This document shows, one piece after another, positions 8,135 through 16,521 of a stretch of 64,000 bases of DNA; within the stretch, counting starts at the first letter, position 1; the number at the start of each line of letters is the position of its first letter. Below the pieces are notes generated by a model. It saw only the letters and a list, made by a program, of their open reading frames with translations. It had not been told where the DNA came from and did not search any database. The position numbers and the translations under genes were made by a program. This DNA is from Brevibacterium spongiae. Its GTDB lineage: Bacteria > Actinomycetota > Actinomycetes > Actinomycetales > Brevibacteriaceae. The stretch spans positions 2,604,001 to 2,668,000 of the forward strand of contig NZ_CP093443.1 in assembly GCF_026168515.1 (NCBI RefSeq), given 5' to 3'.

Positions 8135-8467
8135 TTAGCGGCCGCGGGAAGCTGAGAATCCTGCTGTCGCCGTTTTCGGGAGATCGACGAAGCCGAGTCT
8201 TTTCGCTGCCCACGCATAGACGAGATACTCCTTGATCAGAGCAATTGGCAATGTGATCGTGACCAGCATTTCCGGTACAGACGGAGAGGCAACAGTGCCG
8301 AAATCGAGTACCCAGAAAATACACGCAACACCCGAGAAGCACACTACTGACTCGATCGCTTCATTGAGATGATGGCTCCGCAGCGTCGTCAGAGACTTCG
8401 GCGCCTCGGCTAACTCAACCACGCTCGTCTCACCGCCTTGACTATTGCTGTTAAACGACCAGTTCAC
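8135..8467 (-). CDS. Hypothetical membrane protein
   Basis: 110 residues from a GTG start, with two hydrophobic stretches: SVVCFSGVACIFWVLDFG (about 41-58) and LVTITLPIALIKEYLVYAWA (about 69-88). No ribosome-binding site is visible; TACTGT eight bases before the GTG could be the -10 of a nearly leaderless transcript. No family recognised, and the start is uncertain. Confidence 0.45.
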   Translation of the reverse strand: MNWSFNSNSQGGETSVVELAEAPKSLTTLRSHHLNEAIESVVCFSGVACIFWVLDFGTVASPSVPEMLVTITLPIALIKEYLVYAWAAKRLGFVDLPKTATAGFSASRGR

Positions 8468-8576
8468 TTGCCATCACAGTAGCGCAGATCGCCGCGGAAT
8501 TGAAACACTCCGCCGTTCAGCGAGCCAGTCGGGAGCACCTTCCCCAAACCACCGAGGCCGAAGCAGCCCGCTAGTC

Positions 8577-9398
8577 TCACATCCGCTGGTTGCGAGCGCT
8601 CTCGTAGATGCAGACCCCAGCAGCGGTGCCGAGGTTGAGACTCTCGGCCGAACCGTAGATCGGCACGGCAACTGACGAATCACACAACGACAGATCACCG
8701 GTGCTCATCCCCCACGCTTCGTTGCCGAAGACCCACGCGGTCCGTGCGGTGAGATCCAGCCCGGTGTCCCACGGGTGGTGGAGGTCGTGCGCCCCGTCGT
8801 TGGCATCGGCGGCCAGAACCTGCAGGCCGCGGGCTCGTGCAAGCTCGGTCACCTCGGACAGCCCCACACCTGTGACGACGGGAATATGGAAGAGAGAGCC
8901 GGCGGTCGAGCGCACCACCTTGTCGTTGTAGACATCGACCGACGACGACGTCAGCACCACGGCATCGGCACCTGCCGCATCGGCTAGGCGGATGATCGTG
9001 CCGGCATTGCCAGGATCGCGAACCTGCGACAGAACGACGACGAGCTGCGCTTCCTTGGTGAGCACCGAAGTCAGCTCCACGTCGAGGGTCTTGCACACGG
9101 CCACGACGCCCTGAGAGTTCACTGTCGTCGCAAGCTCGGTGAGGACTTCGGGGGTGACGGTGCTGCACTGGAGGCGCCCGTGCTTGGCCGAGGCCATGAA
9201 CTCGGGATGCTCCTCCGCAGCCTCCTCGGTGATGAAGAGTTCGACGACGGAACCGCTGATCGCCAGAGCCTCACGCACGGCCTGCGGTCCTTCGACGAGG
9301 AACTGGCCCGTGGTCTTGCGGTCACGGCGTTTGAGCAGCTTCGCGGCGTTCTTGATCCGCTTCGACTGGGGCGAGGAGATGACGTCAGGGAGTTTCAT
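8577..9398 (-). CDS. TrmH/SpoU-family RNA 2'-O-methyltransferase
   Basis: 273 residues. An N-terminal substrate-binding domain (SPQSKRIKNAAKLLKRRDRK, FLVEGPQAVREAL) precedes a SPOUT domain with trefoil-knot motifs VVVLSQVRDPGNAGTIIR (motif 1), TAWVFGNEAWGM (motif 2) and VPIYGSAESLNLGTAAGVCI (motif 3). It transfers methyl from SAM to ribose 2'-OH of rRNA or tRNA; domain layout resembles TsnR/RlmB-type 23S rRNA enzymes. It lies downstream of rplT but beyond a terminator, so it has its own promoter. Position near infC-rpmI-rplT is common in actinobacteria. Confidence 0.9.
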   Translation of the reverse strand: MKLPDVISSPQSKRIKNAAKLLKRRDRKTTGQFLVEGPQAVREALAISGSVVELFITEEAAEEHPEFMASAKHGRLQCSTVTPEVLTELATTVNSQGVVAVCKTLDVELTSVLTKEAQLVVVLSQVRDPGNAGTIIRLADAAGADAVVLTSSSVDVYNDKVVRSTAGSLFHIPVVTGVGLSEVTELARARGLQVLAADANDGAHDLHHPWDTGLDLTARTAWVFGNEAWGMSTGDLSLCDSSVAVPIYGSAESLNLGTAAGVCIYESARNQRM

Positions 9399-9476
9399 GA
9401 AACCGTGTTCTCGATCCGTTCAGTGGTGAAGAGGCAGTACTGGAGACGATGCAGAGGCTGGGAACGCGCCCAGCCG

Positions 9477-9515
9477 AAAAGACCGACGGCCCCGAACCTG
9501 AAGTTCGGGGCCGTC
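9477..9515 (-). terminator. Intrinsic terminator of the infC-rpmI-rplT operon
   Basis: GACGGCCCCGAAC (9485-9497) pairs perfectly with GTTCGGGGCCGTC (9503-9515) around a five-base loop. On the minus strand it is followed by GGTCTTTTC, giving a short U-rich tail, about 60 bases after the rplT stop. Confidence 0.8.
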
Positions 9516-9575
9516 GTCGATCACCGAGGCGATCGGTCAGTCACAAACGTGACCGAAGTCTTAAAGAGACGCTGC

Positions 9576-9965
9576 TCAGGCGGCGTCGGTCTTCGCTGCG
9601 TTGACGTCTGCAGGAAGAGCATCCTTGGCGACCTTGACCAGGTGCGCGAAGGTGGCCGAGTCGTTCACGGCGAGCTCGGCGAGCATGCGACGGTCGACCT
9701 CGACTCCAGCAGCCTTGAGGCCCTGGATGAAACGGTTGTAGGTCATACCGTTGGCGCGGGCGCCGGCGTTGATGCGCTGGATCCAGAGGCGACGGAAGTC
9801 ACCCTTGCGCTTGCGACGGTCACGGTAGCTGTAGACCAGCGAGTGGATGACCTGTTCTTTGGCCTTGCGGTACAGGCGCGAACGCTGTCCGCGGTAGCCG
9901 CTTGCCCGGTCGAGGATGACCCGGCGCTTCTTGTGAGCATTGACCGCTCTCTTCACACGTGCCAC
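9576..9965 (-). CDS. rplT: 50S ribosomal protein L20
   Basis: 129 residues, normal for bL20: basic N-terminus [53 protein letters not shown] and [12 protein letters not shown]. It binds 23S rRNA early in large-subunit assembly. GTG start with AAAGGAG six bases upstream. Last gene of the infC-rpmI-rplT operon. The C-terminus has a short extension ([18 protein letters not shown]). Confidence 0.97.
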   Translation of the reverse strand: MARVKRAVNAHKKRRVILDRASGYRGQRSRLYRKAKEQVIHSLVYSYRDRRKRKGDFRRLWIQRINAGARANGMTYNRFIQGLKAAGVEVDRRMLAELAVNDSATFAHLVKVAKDALPADVNAAKTDAA

Positions 9966-10093
9966 GTGTTACTCCTTTGAAAAGTTCGTATCTGCCGGCG
10001 GTGCCGGACTCTGGTTCAAGCTGTGGGAGCCGTTGAACGGCTGCCCGGGGAGATCCCGGAGACGATCCGGGAAGGATTGACCCGAAAGGGGTC

Positions 10094-10300
10094 TCACCTG
10101 CCCTTGAGCTTGCCCAGAAGCTTGCGGGCCATGGCGCGGTCGCCGCCGGTGAGTTCCTGGTCGGTGGACACGCGGCGCTTACGAGCCGAGGACTTGCCCT
10201 CGAACTTGTGCTGGTTGTTCACGCCTTCACGCATGATCTTGCCACTGCCAGTCACGCGCATGCGCTTCTTGGCGCTGCTGTTCGTCTTCTGCTTCGGCAT
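10094..10300 (-). CDS. rpmI: 50S ribosomal protein L35
   Basis: 68 residues, typical bL35: MPKQKTNSSAKKRMRVTGSG, then REGVNNQHKFEGKSSARKRR, with the family's KxKxxSSAxKR start. ATG with GGAG nine bases upstream. Lies between infC and rplT. The intercistronic region to rplT (9966-10093) contains GC-rich inverted repeats that could influence stability or translation. Confidence 0.96.
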   Translation of the reverse strand: MPKQKTNSSAKKRMRVTGSGKIMREGVNNQHKFEGKSSARKRRVSTDQELTGGDRAMARKLLGKLKGR

Positions 10301-10323
10301 GGTGCCGTTCTCCTTTGCAATTC

Positions 10324-10348
10324 GTTGCCGGCGGCGACCGCCGGCAAC
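10324..10348 (-). other. Intercistronic hairpin between infC and rpmI
   Basis: GTTGCCGGCGG (10324-10334), three bases, CCGCCGGCAAC (10338-10348): an 11-bp perfect stem only 24 bases before the rpmI start. No T-run follows, so it is more likely an mRNA processing or translational element than a terminator. Confidence 0.5.
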
Positions 10349-10401
10349 TACTTCACACGCACAGACCAGGACGGGCCTGGTACGCGACGCTGTTTAATTT
10401 C

Positions 10402-11031
10402 TCACGCGTCCGGGTGAGCTGAGTTCTTCTCTGCAGCCACCCGATCGCGACGGGACTTCACCTCAGCGGACTTGCCCTTGGCACCAGCTGATGCCTTGCG
10501 AGCCTCCGCCTTGGCGTCAGACTTTGATTTGTGCGGGGCGATGACCATCACCATGTTGCGTCCGTCGACTCGCGGGGAGGATTCGACGGTGCCGAGTTCC
10601 GACACATCTTCGGCCAAGCGGTTGAGCAGCTTGATGCCCATTTCGGGGCGGGACTGCTCACGTCCGCGGAACATGATCATGACCTTGACCTTGTCGCCGC
10701 CTTCGAGGAAGCGGGTGACGTGGCCCTTCTTCGTCTCGTAATCGTGTTCGTCGATCTTGAGACGGAAGCGGATCTCCTTCAGCGCAGTGTTCGCCTGGTT
10801 CTTCCGGGCTTCTCTGGCCTTCTGAGCAGATTCGTATTTGAATTTTCCGTAGTCCATGAGCTTGGCTACGGGTGGCTTCGCCTGGGGGGCTACCTCGACG
10901 AGATCGAGATCTGCCTCACGGGCGAGATCGAGTGCCTTGCGAATGGCAACGATACCGACCTGTTCACCATTGGGTCCGACCAACCGGACCTCGGGAACCC
11001 GAATCCGGTCATTGATGCGCGTCTCGCTGAT
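10402..11031 (-). CDS. infC: Translation initiation factor IF-3
   Basis: 209 residues. The conserved body starts [20 protein letters not shown] and continues with [37 protein letters not shown] and FRGREQ, followed by [10 protein letters not shown] basic, Ala/Lys-rich C-terminal extension is typical of actinobacteria. Homology begins directly at an ATC codon (11029-11031), seven bases after a strong AAAGGAG at 11039-11045, and no in-frame ATG, GTG or TTG is suitably placed; further upstream codons translate to non-homologous sequence. I therefore call ATC as start, a known infC feature used for autoregulation by IF3 discrimination. IF3 binds 30S subunits and checks the initiation codon. Confidence 0.92.
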   Translation of the reverse strand: MSETRINDRIRVPEVRLVGPNGEQVGIVAIRKALDLAREADLDLVEVAPQAKPPVAKLMDYGKFKYESAQKAREARKNQANTALKEIRFRLKIDEHDYETKKGHVTRFLEGGDKVKVMIMFRGREQSRPEMGIKLLNRLAEDVSELGTVESSPRVDGRNMVMVIAPHKSKSDAKAEARKASAGAKGKSAEVKSRRDRVAAEKNSAHPDA

Positions 11032-11038
11032 GTGTTCA

Positions 11039-11045
11039 CTCCTTT
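11039..11045 (-). promoter_or_regulatory. Ribosome-binding site that fixes the ATC start of infC
   Basis: AAAGGAG on the minus strand, seven bases before ATC. It is the only strong Shine-Dalgarno near the homology boundary and decides the start. Confidence 0.7.
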
Positions 11046-11069
11046 TGCTCAAATGTGGTCGTGACAACG

Positions 11070-11106
11070 AAAAAGGCTCCCGTTGACACACATGCCAAGG
11101 GAGCCT
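11070..11106 (-). terminator. Attenuator-like terminator in the infC leader
   Basis: On the minus strand AGGCTCCC, a 17-base loop, GGGAGCCT then a T-run (T at 11074 to 11070). It lies about 25 bases upstream of the infC ribosome site, and the upstream neighbour (DUF1844) is divergent, so no upstream gene needs it. A terminator here would reduce transcription into infC-rpmI-rplT unless relieved. Further leader hairpins (GTACGG/CCGTAC at 11120-11135; GATCAC/GTGATC at 11204-11220) could form alternatives. Confidence 0.7.
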
Positions 11107-11336
11107 GCACACACGAGCAGTACGGTCAACCGTACGTGTTCAGTGGATACACCTCGATCCGTACCCGATTCGGATAGCATCCGAGGGGCAGATCTTTGGA
11201 CCCGATCACTCTTCGTGATCAAGGTGGGAGTCAGACTCCGCTTCGCACCAGCATCCAGTGTACTACGCTTCATGACTCTTCGCACATCGGGACCCTGGTG
11301 TGATCGTCACATTGATTTATATGTCAAGCTTATGGC

Positions 11337-11708
11337 ATGAGTTCTGAAGAATCCGTTCCCGCCGAGGCGGTCGCCGAAGTCACCCGCGACATCGCCGAGG
11401 TTCCCGCCGTCGAGGTCATCACCTCCAGCGCCGTCCATCTCATGTCCGCTGCCGCAGTCAAGTGCGGCCTGGCCGAAGACGGACCCGATGGTGCCGGCTC
11501 CGACCTCAAGGACCTCGACGAGGCCCGCAAGCTCATCACCGCCCTGGCCGGTTTCGTCACCGGTGCCGCCACCGTGATCGGCGACCACCATGCCCGTCCG
11601 CTGCGTGATGGGCTGCGCAGCCTGCAGCTGGCCTTCCGCGAAGCCTCGGAGTTCCCCGACGCTCCCGGCGAAGGTCCGGGAGAGAAGTTCACCGGCCCCG
11701 TCCGCTGA
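11337..11708 (+). CDS. DUF1844 protein
   Basis: 123 residues. Core VEVITSSAVHLMSAAAVKCG and DLDEARKLITALAGFVTGAA, matching DUF1844, a short helical family found divergent from infC in many actinobacteria. Acidic N- and C-termini; cytoplasmic. Function unknown. The ATG at 11337 has an alternative at 11332; no clear ribosome site. Confidence 0.85.
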   Translation: MSSEESVPAEAVAEVTRDIAEVPAVEVITSSAVHLMSAAAVKCGLAEDGPDGAGSDLKDLDEARKLITALAGFVTGAATVIGDHHARPLRDGLRSLQLAFREASEFPDAPGEGPGEKFTGPVR

Positions 11709-11734
11709 CCCCACTCCCCCAGCAACCGTTCAAT

Positions 11735-11767
11735 CAGCGGCCCTCGATCATCGATCGGGGGCCGCTG
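11735..11767. terminator. Bidirectional hairpin between DUF1844 and TetR genes
   Basis: CAGCGGCCCTCGATC (11735-11749) and GATCGGGGGCCGCTG (11753-11767) pair with one mismatch around a three-base loop, in the gap between convergent genes. Confidence 0.6.
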
Positions 11768-11775
11768 TCGTCTCC

Positions 11776-12441
11776 TCATTCGCCGAGGCGGCCGATCACT
11801 CCGGACATCAGATCGTCCTCGACATCATCGAAGCCCGGCCCGAACTGACCGAACCGCAGACCGTTGATGAGCCCGATGACTGCAACCCAGATCGTGATCG
11901 TCTCGATGATGACGCCGTCGCCGTAGTCGAGGCCGAGCTCGTCGAGACCGTCCCGCAGGGGTTGCAGCGCGGCCGCATGAACTGTGCTGACATCGGTACG
12001 GCCGGCCACCTCGGCGCCGGCCTGAGACTCCGCCACGAGGTCGGCGAGCGTGACCATGATGCGGGTTCCCGGCACCACGGTCTCCGCACGCGGTGCCTCG
12101 TAGTCAGCGATCGGGGTGCCGTAGATGAGCGCCCACCGGTTCGGATGCCCCCGCGACCAGGCGAGCATCGTCAGCGCCAATGTCTCCACTGAGCGCCGAT
12201 CAGCCAGGGCCCCATCGACGGCATCGGCGATCTGCGTGAAGGCGTCACGGATGAGGATCGTCAGCAGTTCATCGCGGCTCTTCACATAGCGGTACACCGC
12301 ACTTGAGACGACGCCGAGTTCGCGAGCGATCGCCCGCAGCGACAGTCCGTCGACACCGGATTCGTCGATCATCCGATTGCCGATCGCAGTGATCTGCGCT
12401 TCGGTCTCGATGCGGGCGCGCTGCCGTGGAGTTTCAGTCAT
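11776..12441 (-). CDS. TetR/AcrR-family regulator (WHG-type C-terminus)
   Basis: 221 residues. The HTH is ITAIGNRMIDESGVDGLSLR followed by AIARELGVVSSAVYRYVKSR. The ligand domain contains LAWSRGHPNRWALIYGTPI and resembles the WHG/TetR_C_33 group. ATG preceded by TAGGGT (minus, 12448-12453) plus six bases, so leaderless. Divergent from the SDR gene, with two palindromes between them that are the likely operators. It probably represses that gene and itself; ligand unknown. Confidence 0.9.
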   Translation of the reverse strand: MTETPRQRARIETEAQITAIGNRMIDESGVDGLSLRAIARELGVVSSAVYRYVKSRDELLTILIRDAFTQIADAVDGALADRRSVETLALTMLAWSRGHPNRWALIYGTPIADYEAPRAETVVPGTRIMVTLADLVAESQAGAEVAGRTDVSTVHAAALQPLRDGLDELGLDYGDGVIIETITIWVAVIGLINGLRFGQFGPGFDDVEDDLMSGVIGRLGE

Positions 12442-12480
12442 GGATCCACCCTACGATTCGAGAGCGTCGATAACAATAGT

Positions 12481-12491
12481 GAGCACTGCTC
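12481..12491. promoter_or_regulatory. TetR operator candidate 1
   Basis: Palindrome GAGCACTGCTC in the TetR/SDR intergenic region, 40 bases from the TetR start codon. The core is identical to that of site 2. Confidence 0.6.
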
Positions 12492-12527
12492 TTGAATTGC
12501 CGTCGACCGAAGTCTACTCTGATTTCA

Positions 12528-12542
12528 GAGAGCACTGCTCTC
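12528..12542. promoter_or_regulatory. TetR operator candidate 2
   Basis: GAGAGCACTGCTCTC, a perfect 15-base palindrome, centred about 49 bases from site 1. Two identical cores between divergent genes are strong evidence for control of both by the adjacent TetR. Confidence 0.65.
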
Positions 12543-12636
12543 GTTTTAGCTGGTAGGTCATCAGGAAGGCAGTGGTCGGGTTGGCAGTCACCAGGACTGC
12601 AGCCATCAGCTGTCGCAGGCACAGGGAGGATTCGTC

Positions 12637-13662
12637 ATGAAGCAGGCACTCGTCATCGGCAATGGGCAGATCGGTTCGGAGATCGCCGCTCAACTCACGG
12701 AATCGGGGGCGGACGTGCGCATCGCCACGCGCTCCGGCGGCCCGAGTCCATCACCTCAGCACATCAAATCACCTCAGCACATCAAGTCACCTACGCACAT
12801 CAAGGCTGACGCGAGCGATCGCACGCAGCTAGCCGAGGCCGCCGCAGGGGTCGATGCGATCTTTGCGTGCGCCCACGCCCCGTATGACAGTCTCAAGTGG
12901 GAGCAGATCCTTCCTCGACTGGACGCGGCGATCCTCGACACCGCTGCCGATCTCGGCATCCCCGTCGTCTTCCCCGAGTCCGTCTACGCTTTCGCGGGTC
13001 TTGGAGTCCCACTGACCGAGGACTCGCCGTTCGCTCCGGTCGAGGACAAGGGGCGGATACGGCAGCGGCTCCTCGAGGCACGGGCGGCTCATCCGGCGAC
13101 CTGCGCGAGCGTCATCGCCGGTGACCTGCTCGGCAGGAGTGCGGGGAAATGGTCGTCGGTGGTGCGCATGTGCATCACCGAGCCGATCTCCCATGGACGC
13201 CGAGCGTTGGTGCCTGCGCGCACGGATGTCCCTCACGGCATCACCGTCATCGCCGATCATGCGGCCGCAATGATTCGAGCCGTCGAGCACCTTGATGGCG
13301 TCCCCGCGGGTACGCATCAGCTGTTCATCGCCCCGGCTTCGAACCCGACCCTGGCCGAGATCGCGGACTTCACTTCGGACACACTCGGTCGTGCGCGCAG
13401 ACGTCCGTTCTCGGTGCCGCGGTGGGCAACTCGAATTGCGGGGGTCGTCGAGCGGTCGTTCTATGAGCTGAATCAGCTCGCACCGATCTGGTACGAGCCG
13501 AGTGTCATCGCTCCCGGAGAATTGGCGGCAGAGGTCGGCACGACGGATTGGCGCGACGGCGTGAGGCAGATGCTCGGCACGCAGGCACTGCTGCAGCCTC
13601 TGGAGACAGACTCCGGTCTCCGGGGCACAGGGGCGGACCTGCGAGGCTCGACCGGAAACTGA
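12637..13662 (+). CDS. NAD(P)-binding epimerase/atypical SDR
   Basis: 341 residues. Rossmann start QALVIGNGQIGSEIAAQLTE (GNGQIG variant of GxxGxxG). GVDAIFACAHAPYDSLKWEQ and VVFPESVYAF follow, with a FPESVYAFAG-type YxxxK-less active site typical of NmrA/atypical SDRs. Likely oxidises or isomerises a small molecule or acts as a sensor. Residues about 40-57 are a three-fold six-residue repeat, SPQHIK twice then SPTHIK, encoded by 18-bp DNA repeats. ATG with AGGGAGG upstream. Probably repressed by the divergent TetR. Confidence 0.8.
   Translation: MKQALVIGNGQIGSEIAAQLTESGADVRIATRSGGPSPSPQHIKSPQHIKSPTHIKADASDRTQLAEAAAGVDAIFACAHAPYDSLKWEQILPRLDAAILDTAADLGIPVVFPESVYAFAGLGVPLTEDSPFAPVEDKGRIRQRLLEARAAHPATCASVIAGDLLGRSAGKWSSVVRMCITEPISHGRRALVPARTDVPHGITVIADHAAAMIRAVEHLDGVPAGTHQLFIAPASNPTLAEIADFTSDTLGRARRRPFSVPRWATRIAGVVERSFYELNQLAPIWYEPSVIAPGELAAEVGTTDWRDGVRQMLGTQALLQPLETDSGLRGTGADLRGSTGN
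12752..12805 (+). repeat. Three copies of an 18-bp in-frame repeat inside the SDR gene
   Basis: The unit TCACCTCAGCACATCAAA (with small changes) occurs three times, encoding SPQHIK, SPQHIK and SPTHIK just after the second strand of the Rossmann fold. Slippage could vary its copy number without breaking the frame. Confidence 0.75.
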
Positions 13663-13683
13663 GACTGCGACTGGCGGTGCCGG

Positions 13684-14496
13684 TCAGGCTTCGACGATGC
13701 GGATGGCCAGAGAGTCGATCTTCGCGACGAGTTCCTCATCGGCGGCGACGACTTCCTGGAAGCGACGCACCTCTTCCTGCGGCACTTCGGATTCGACGCC
13801 GAGGGTGATGCCCAGTTCCGGTCCTCCGAGGTGGACGGAGCTGCTGCCGGGGCTGACCCCCAGCTTGGCCAGCCAGGGGAAGGACTCGGCGATGGCACGC
13901 AGACGATGGGCCACCTCGGCGTCGGACCAGGACGGGGTCCACGGCTGGGACTGGACGAAGGCGAACATCGCGGGCCTGCGCAGCAGGAACGACGGCGCGG
14001 CGCCCGGGTCGAGGACGACGAGCTGGGATTCGGCCTCGATCGCGCCGAGCACGAGCCGCTCGGATTCGATCGGAACGGGTCGGGCGTCCGGGTGCCACGC
14101 GGTCAGCGGTGGGATTCCGGAGAACCCGGGAGTGCACTCGCGTCCGTCATCGGCCTGGAGGCGGACCATCGCCATCTCCGAGGAGTTGTCGGCCATGAGC
14201 CCATTGTCTCCGACCTCCTGGTCAACGACCATCGGCACGATCGGGGCGTAGAGCCGCACTCCGGACAGAGCGCCGATCACCTGCTGGTGTGCTGCAGGGT
14301 CCAGGGGCGATTGCGCGACCTGGTTCATCGCCTCGAGGAGTGCCGCGTCGGCCAGACCGGAGTCGCCGGAGAACGGGTTGGGTTTGAGGTCCCGACCGGC
14401 CCATGCCTGCCCGGCGGAGTCCGTGGGTCCACCGGTTCCGGCGTGAGCGTCTGCCGGTCCGTGGGTGTGGTCGTCTCCGTGCGAGTGCGTGCTCAC
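13684..14496 (-). CDS. SseB-family protein with His-rich N-terminus
   Basis: About 270 residues from GTG 14496. The N-terminal STHSHGDDHTHGPADAHAG is His/Asp-rich and may bind metal. The body holds an SseB-like domain (LLEAMNQVAQSPLDPAAHQQ, RLYAPIVPMV, SFLLRRPAMFAFVQSQPW) and a second module ending IDSLAIRIVEA. Four bases separate it from priA, so it belongs to the histidine operon in actinobacterial fashion (SseB follows priA). Role unknown; SseB proteins are associated with sulfurtransferase and type III effectors only loosely. The longer open frame upstream overlaps priA and is not coding. Confidence 0.85.
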   Translation of the reverse strand: MSTHSHGDDHTHGPADAHAGTGGPTDSAGQAWAGRDLKPNPFSGDSGLADAALLEAMNQVAQSPLDPAAHQQVIGALSGVRLYAPIVPMVVDQEVGDNGLMADNSSEMAMVRLQADDGRECTPGFSGIPPLTAWHPDARPVPIESERLVLGAIEAESQLVVLDPGAAPSFLLRRPAMFAFVQSQPWTPSWSDAEVAHRLRAIAESFPWLAKLGVSPGSSSVHLGGPELGITLGVESEVPQEEVRRFQEVVAADEELVAKIDSLAIRIVEA

Positions 14497-14500
14497 CGGA

Positions 14501-15238
14501 TCACCGTCCTGCGACGTCGAGGGCTTCTTCCAGGGTGAACTTGCCGGCGTAGAGGGCCTTGCCCACGATCGCGGAGTCGACGCCGAAGGGCACGAGCTCG
14601 CGCAGGGCGCGCAGGTCATCGAGGCTCGAGACACCTCCGGAGGCGACGATCGGGGCGTCGGTCTTCTCAGCCAGGGACTTGAGCAGTTCGACGTTCGGCC
14701 CCTGCAGGGTGCCGTCCTTGCGCACATCGGTGACGACGTAGCGGGAGCAGCCGGCAGCTTCGAGGGTGTTGAGGACTTCGTAGAGATCTCCTCCGTCCTT
14801 CGTCCAGCCGCGAGCTGCCAGGGTGGTGCCGCGCACGTCGAGGCCGATGGCGACCTGGTCGCCGAAGCGGGAGATCATCTCGGCGGTCCACTCCGGGTTC
14901 TCCAGAGCGGCGGTGCCGATGTTCACGCGCTCGGCACCGGTGTCGAGCGCGCGTTCGAGGCTCTCGGTGTCACGGATGCCGCCGGAGAGTTCGACCTTGA
15001 TGCCGACGGCCTTGACGACCTGGTTGAGCAGGTCCGAGTTCGAACCGCGACCGAAGGCGGCGTCGAGGTCGACGAGGTGGATCCACTCCGCTCCCCTGTT
15101 CTCGAAGTCCTGAGCCGCGTCGATGGGTGAGCCGTAGTCGGTTTCGGTGCCGGCTTCACCCTGGACGAGGCGGACGGCCTTGCCGTCGGCGACGTCGACT
15201 GCGGGAAGGAGGACGAGCTTGTTCGGGGTGTCTGTCAT
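14501..15238 (-). CDS. priA: Bifunctional phosphoribosyl isomerase A
   Basis: 245 residues, TIM-barrel: [69 protein letters not shown] and [17 protein letters not shown]. In actinobacteria lacking trpF this enzyme performs both the HisA (ProFAR) and TrpF (PRA) isomerisations; the catalytic Asp pair is present (AVDVADG and VTDVRKDG). ATG with AAAGG upstream. Follows hisH by 57 bases. Confidence 0.93.
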   Translation of the reverse strand: MTDTPNKLVLLPAVDVADGKAVRLVQGEAGTETDYGSPIDAAQDFENRGAEWIHLVDLDAAFGRGSNSDLLNQVVKAVGIKVELSGGIRDTESLERALDTGAERVNIGTAALENPEWTAEMISRFGDQVAIGLDVRGTTLAARGWTKDGGDLYEVLNTLEAAGCSRYVVTDVRKDGTLQGPNVELLKSLAEKTDAPIVASGGVSSLDDLRALRELVPFGVDSAIVGKALYAGKFTLEEALDVAGR

Positions 15239-15295
15239 TGTGACCTTTCTGCGAAAGATACCGGGGTTTCGGGCAATGCTAGTCGGTGGGCTCGG

Positions 15296-15922
15296 TCAGG
15301 AGCTGAGCGGGCCGGTAGAGAACGTGTCGAGCCAGTTGCGCAGCAGCCGCGCTCCCGCCTCGGCGGACTTCTCGGGATGGAACTGTGCGGCCCAGGTCGA
15401 GCCGTCCTCGACGGCGGCGATGAAGTCGCTGCCGTGACGGGCTGTCGTGACCGTGGTCCCGGCAGGTGCCTGCGTCGCAGCATAGGAGTGGACGAAGTAG
15501 AAGCGCTCATCGCGGATTCCGGCGAACATCTGCGAGTCCTCCGGAGCGCTGATCTTGGACCATCCCATATGCGGGACGACCGGGGCGTTGAGGCCGGTGA
15601 CGGCGCCCTCCCACAGGCCGATTCCCTCGGTCTTCACCCCGTGTTCCTCACCGCGGGCGAAGAACACCTGCAGGCCCACGCAGATGCCCAGCAGGGGACG
15701 GCCCTGTTCGTGGCGGGCGCGGATGAGTTCGACGCCTCCCACGTTCTCAAGCCCTCGCATCACGGCGGAGAAGGCCCCCACGCCGGGGACGAGGAGTCCG
15801 TCGGAGTCGTTGATGACGTCATGATCGGCAGTCAGCGTCACCTCGGCGCCGGCGGCGGCGACCGCGCGCACGGCGGAGCGGACGTTGCCTGCCCCGTAGT
15901 CGAGGACCGCGACCGTCGTCAT
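15296..15922 (-). CDS. hisH: Imidazole glycerol phosphate synthase glutamine amidotransferase subunit
   Basis: 208 residues. Start VAVLDYGAGNVRSAVRAV, oxyanion region LLVPGVGAF, nucleophile elbow RPLLGICVGLQVFF with catalytic Cys, and HMGWSKI; the catalytic His/Glu lie in AAQFHPEKS. Releases ammonia from glutamine for HisF to form IGP and AICAR. The ATG at 15922 overlaps the preceding membrane protein stop by four bases. hisF is not in this window. Confidence 0.95.
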   Translation of the reverse strand: MTTVAVLDYGAGNVRSAVRAVAAAGAEVTLTADHDVINDSDGLLVPGVGAFSAVMRGLENVGGVELIRARHEQGRPLLGICVGLQVFFARGEEHGVKTEGIGLWEGAVTGLNAPVVPHMGWSKISAPEDSQMFAGIRDERFYFVHSYAATQAPAGTTVTTARHGSDFIAAVEDGSTWAAQFHPEKSAEAGARLLRNWLDTFSTGPLSS

Positions 15923-16521
15923 CGTTTCGCTCCCTTGCTCAGCACGGACCAGATCCTCCACAGCGAGAAGCCGAGGACGATGGCGCCGAAGACGGCGACG
16001 ACCCAGGCGACGGTGTTGCCGCCAAGCCCGAGTGCGATTCCGAAGGCGGTGACGAGTCCGGCGAGGACGGCGACGATGATCCACAGCAGCGCGGTGCGGG
16101 CCACGGCGGCACGGCCCGGTGTCATGGTGGCGGCGGAGGCCTGCAGCTTCGTCATCGAGTTCGTCGGGATGCTGCCTTCGACGTCCTCGGCGGCGACGGT
16201 CTCGAGCAGGAGACCCTCGAGCACATCGGGCAGGTTCTTCAGTGCCAGGCCCGCGGGAACATCGGATTCGCGGTTGCCGTGACGATAGTGACCGGCGTCG
16301 ATCTGCTCTTCGCTGCGGACGAGGAGGAGGACCTCATGCTTGCCCGCGAGCTTCGAGATCGCGGCGGCCGCCTCGTTGCCGGCCTGCACATCGGTGTCGG
16401 ACAGGACGATCCCGGTGAACTCGCCGATCGGAACGATGGTGCCGTTGATGTTCGACAGCACGCAGGCCGCGGCCAGCTGCTGGGCGACCCCGAATGGGGT
16501 CACGACGACGGTGGTGCTCAC
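15919..16521 (-). CDS. Membrane protein encoded inside the histidine operon
   Basis: 200 residues from GTG 16521, overlapping hisB by four bases and hisH by four. The N-terminal 130 residues are soluble ([37 protein letters not shown]); the C-terminus carries two membrane helices ([20 protein letters not shown] and [20 protein letters not shown]) and ends on KGAKR. No family recognised. Tight coupling on both sides shows cotranslation with the His enzymes, though nothing in it suggests a histidine biosynthetic step. Confidence 0.8.
   Translation of the reverse strand: MSTTVVVTPFGVAQQLAAACVLSNINGTIVPIGEFTGIVLSDTDVQAGNEAAAAISKLAGKHEVLLLVRSEEQIDAGHYRHGNRESDVPAGLALKNLPDVLEGLLLETVAAEDVEGSIPTNSMTKLQASAATMTPGRAAVARTALLWIIVAVLAGLVTAFGIALGLGGNTVAWVVAVFGAIVLGFSLWRIWSVLSKGAKR

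Noticed and set aside
11300..11312. TGTGATCGTCACA as a possible CRP/GlxR site
   Set aside because: The spacer between TGTGA and TCACA is three bases, not the six of the family, so it was not annotated as such.
12752..12805. Possible CRISPR because of three short direct repeats
   Set aside because: The copies are directly abutting and in frame within the SDR gene, with no spacers; no cas genes in the window.
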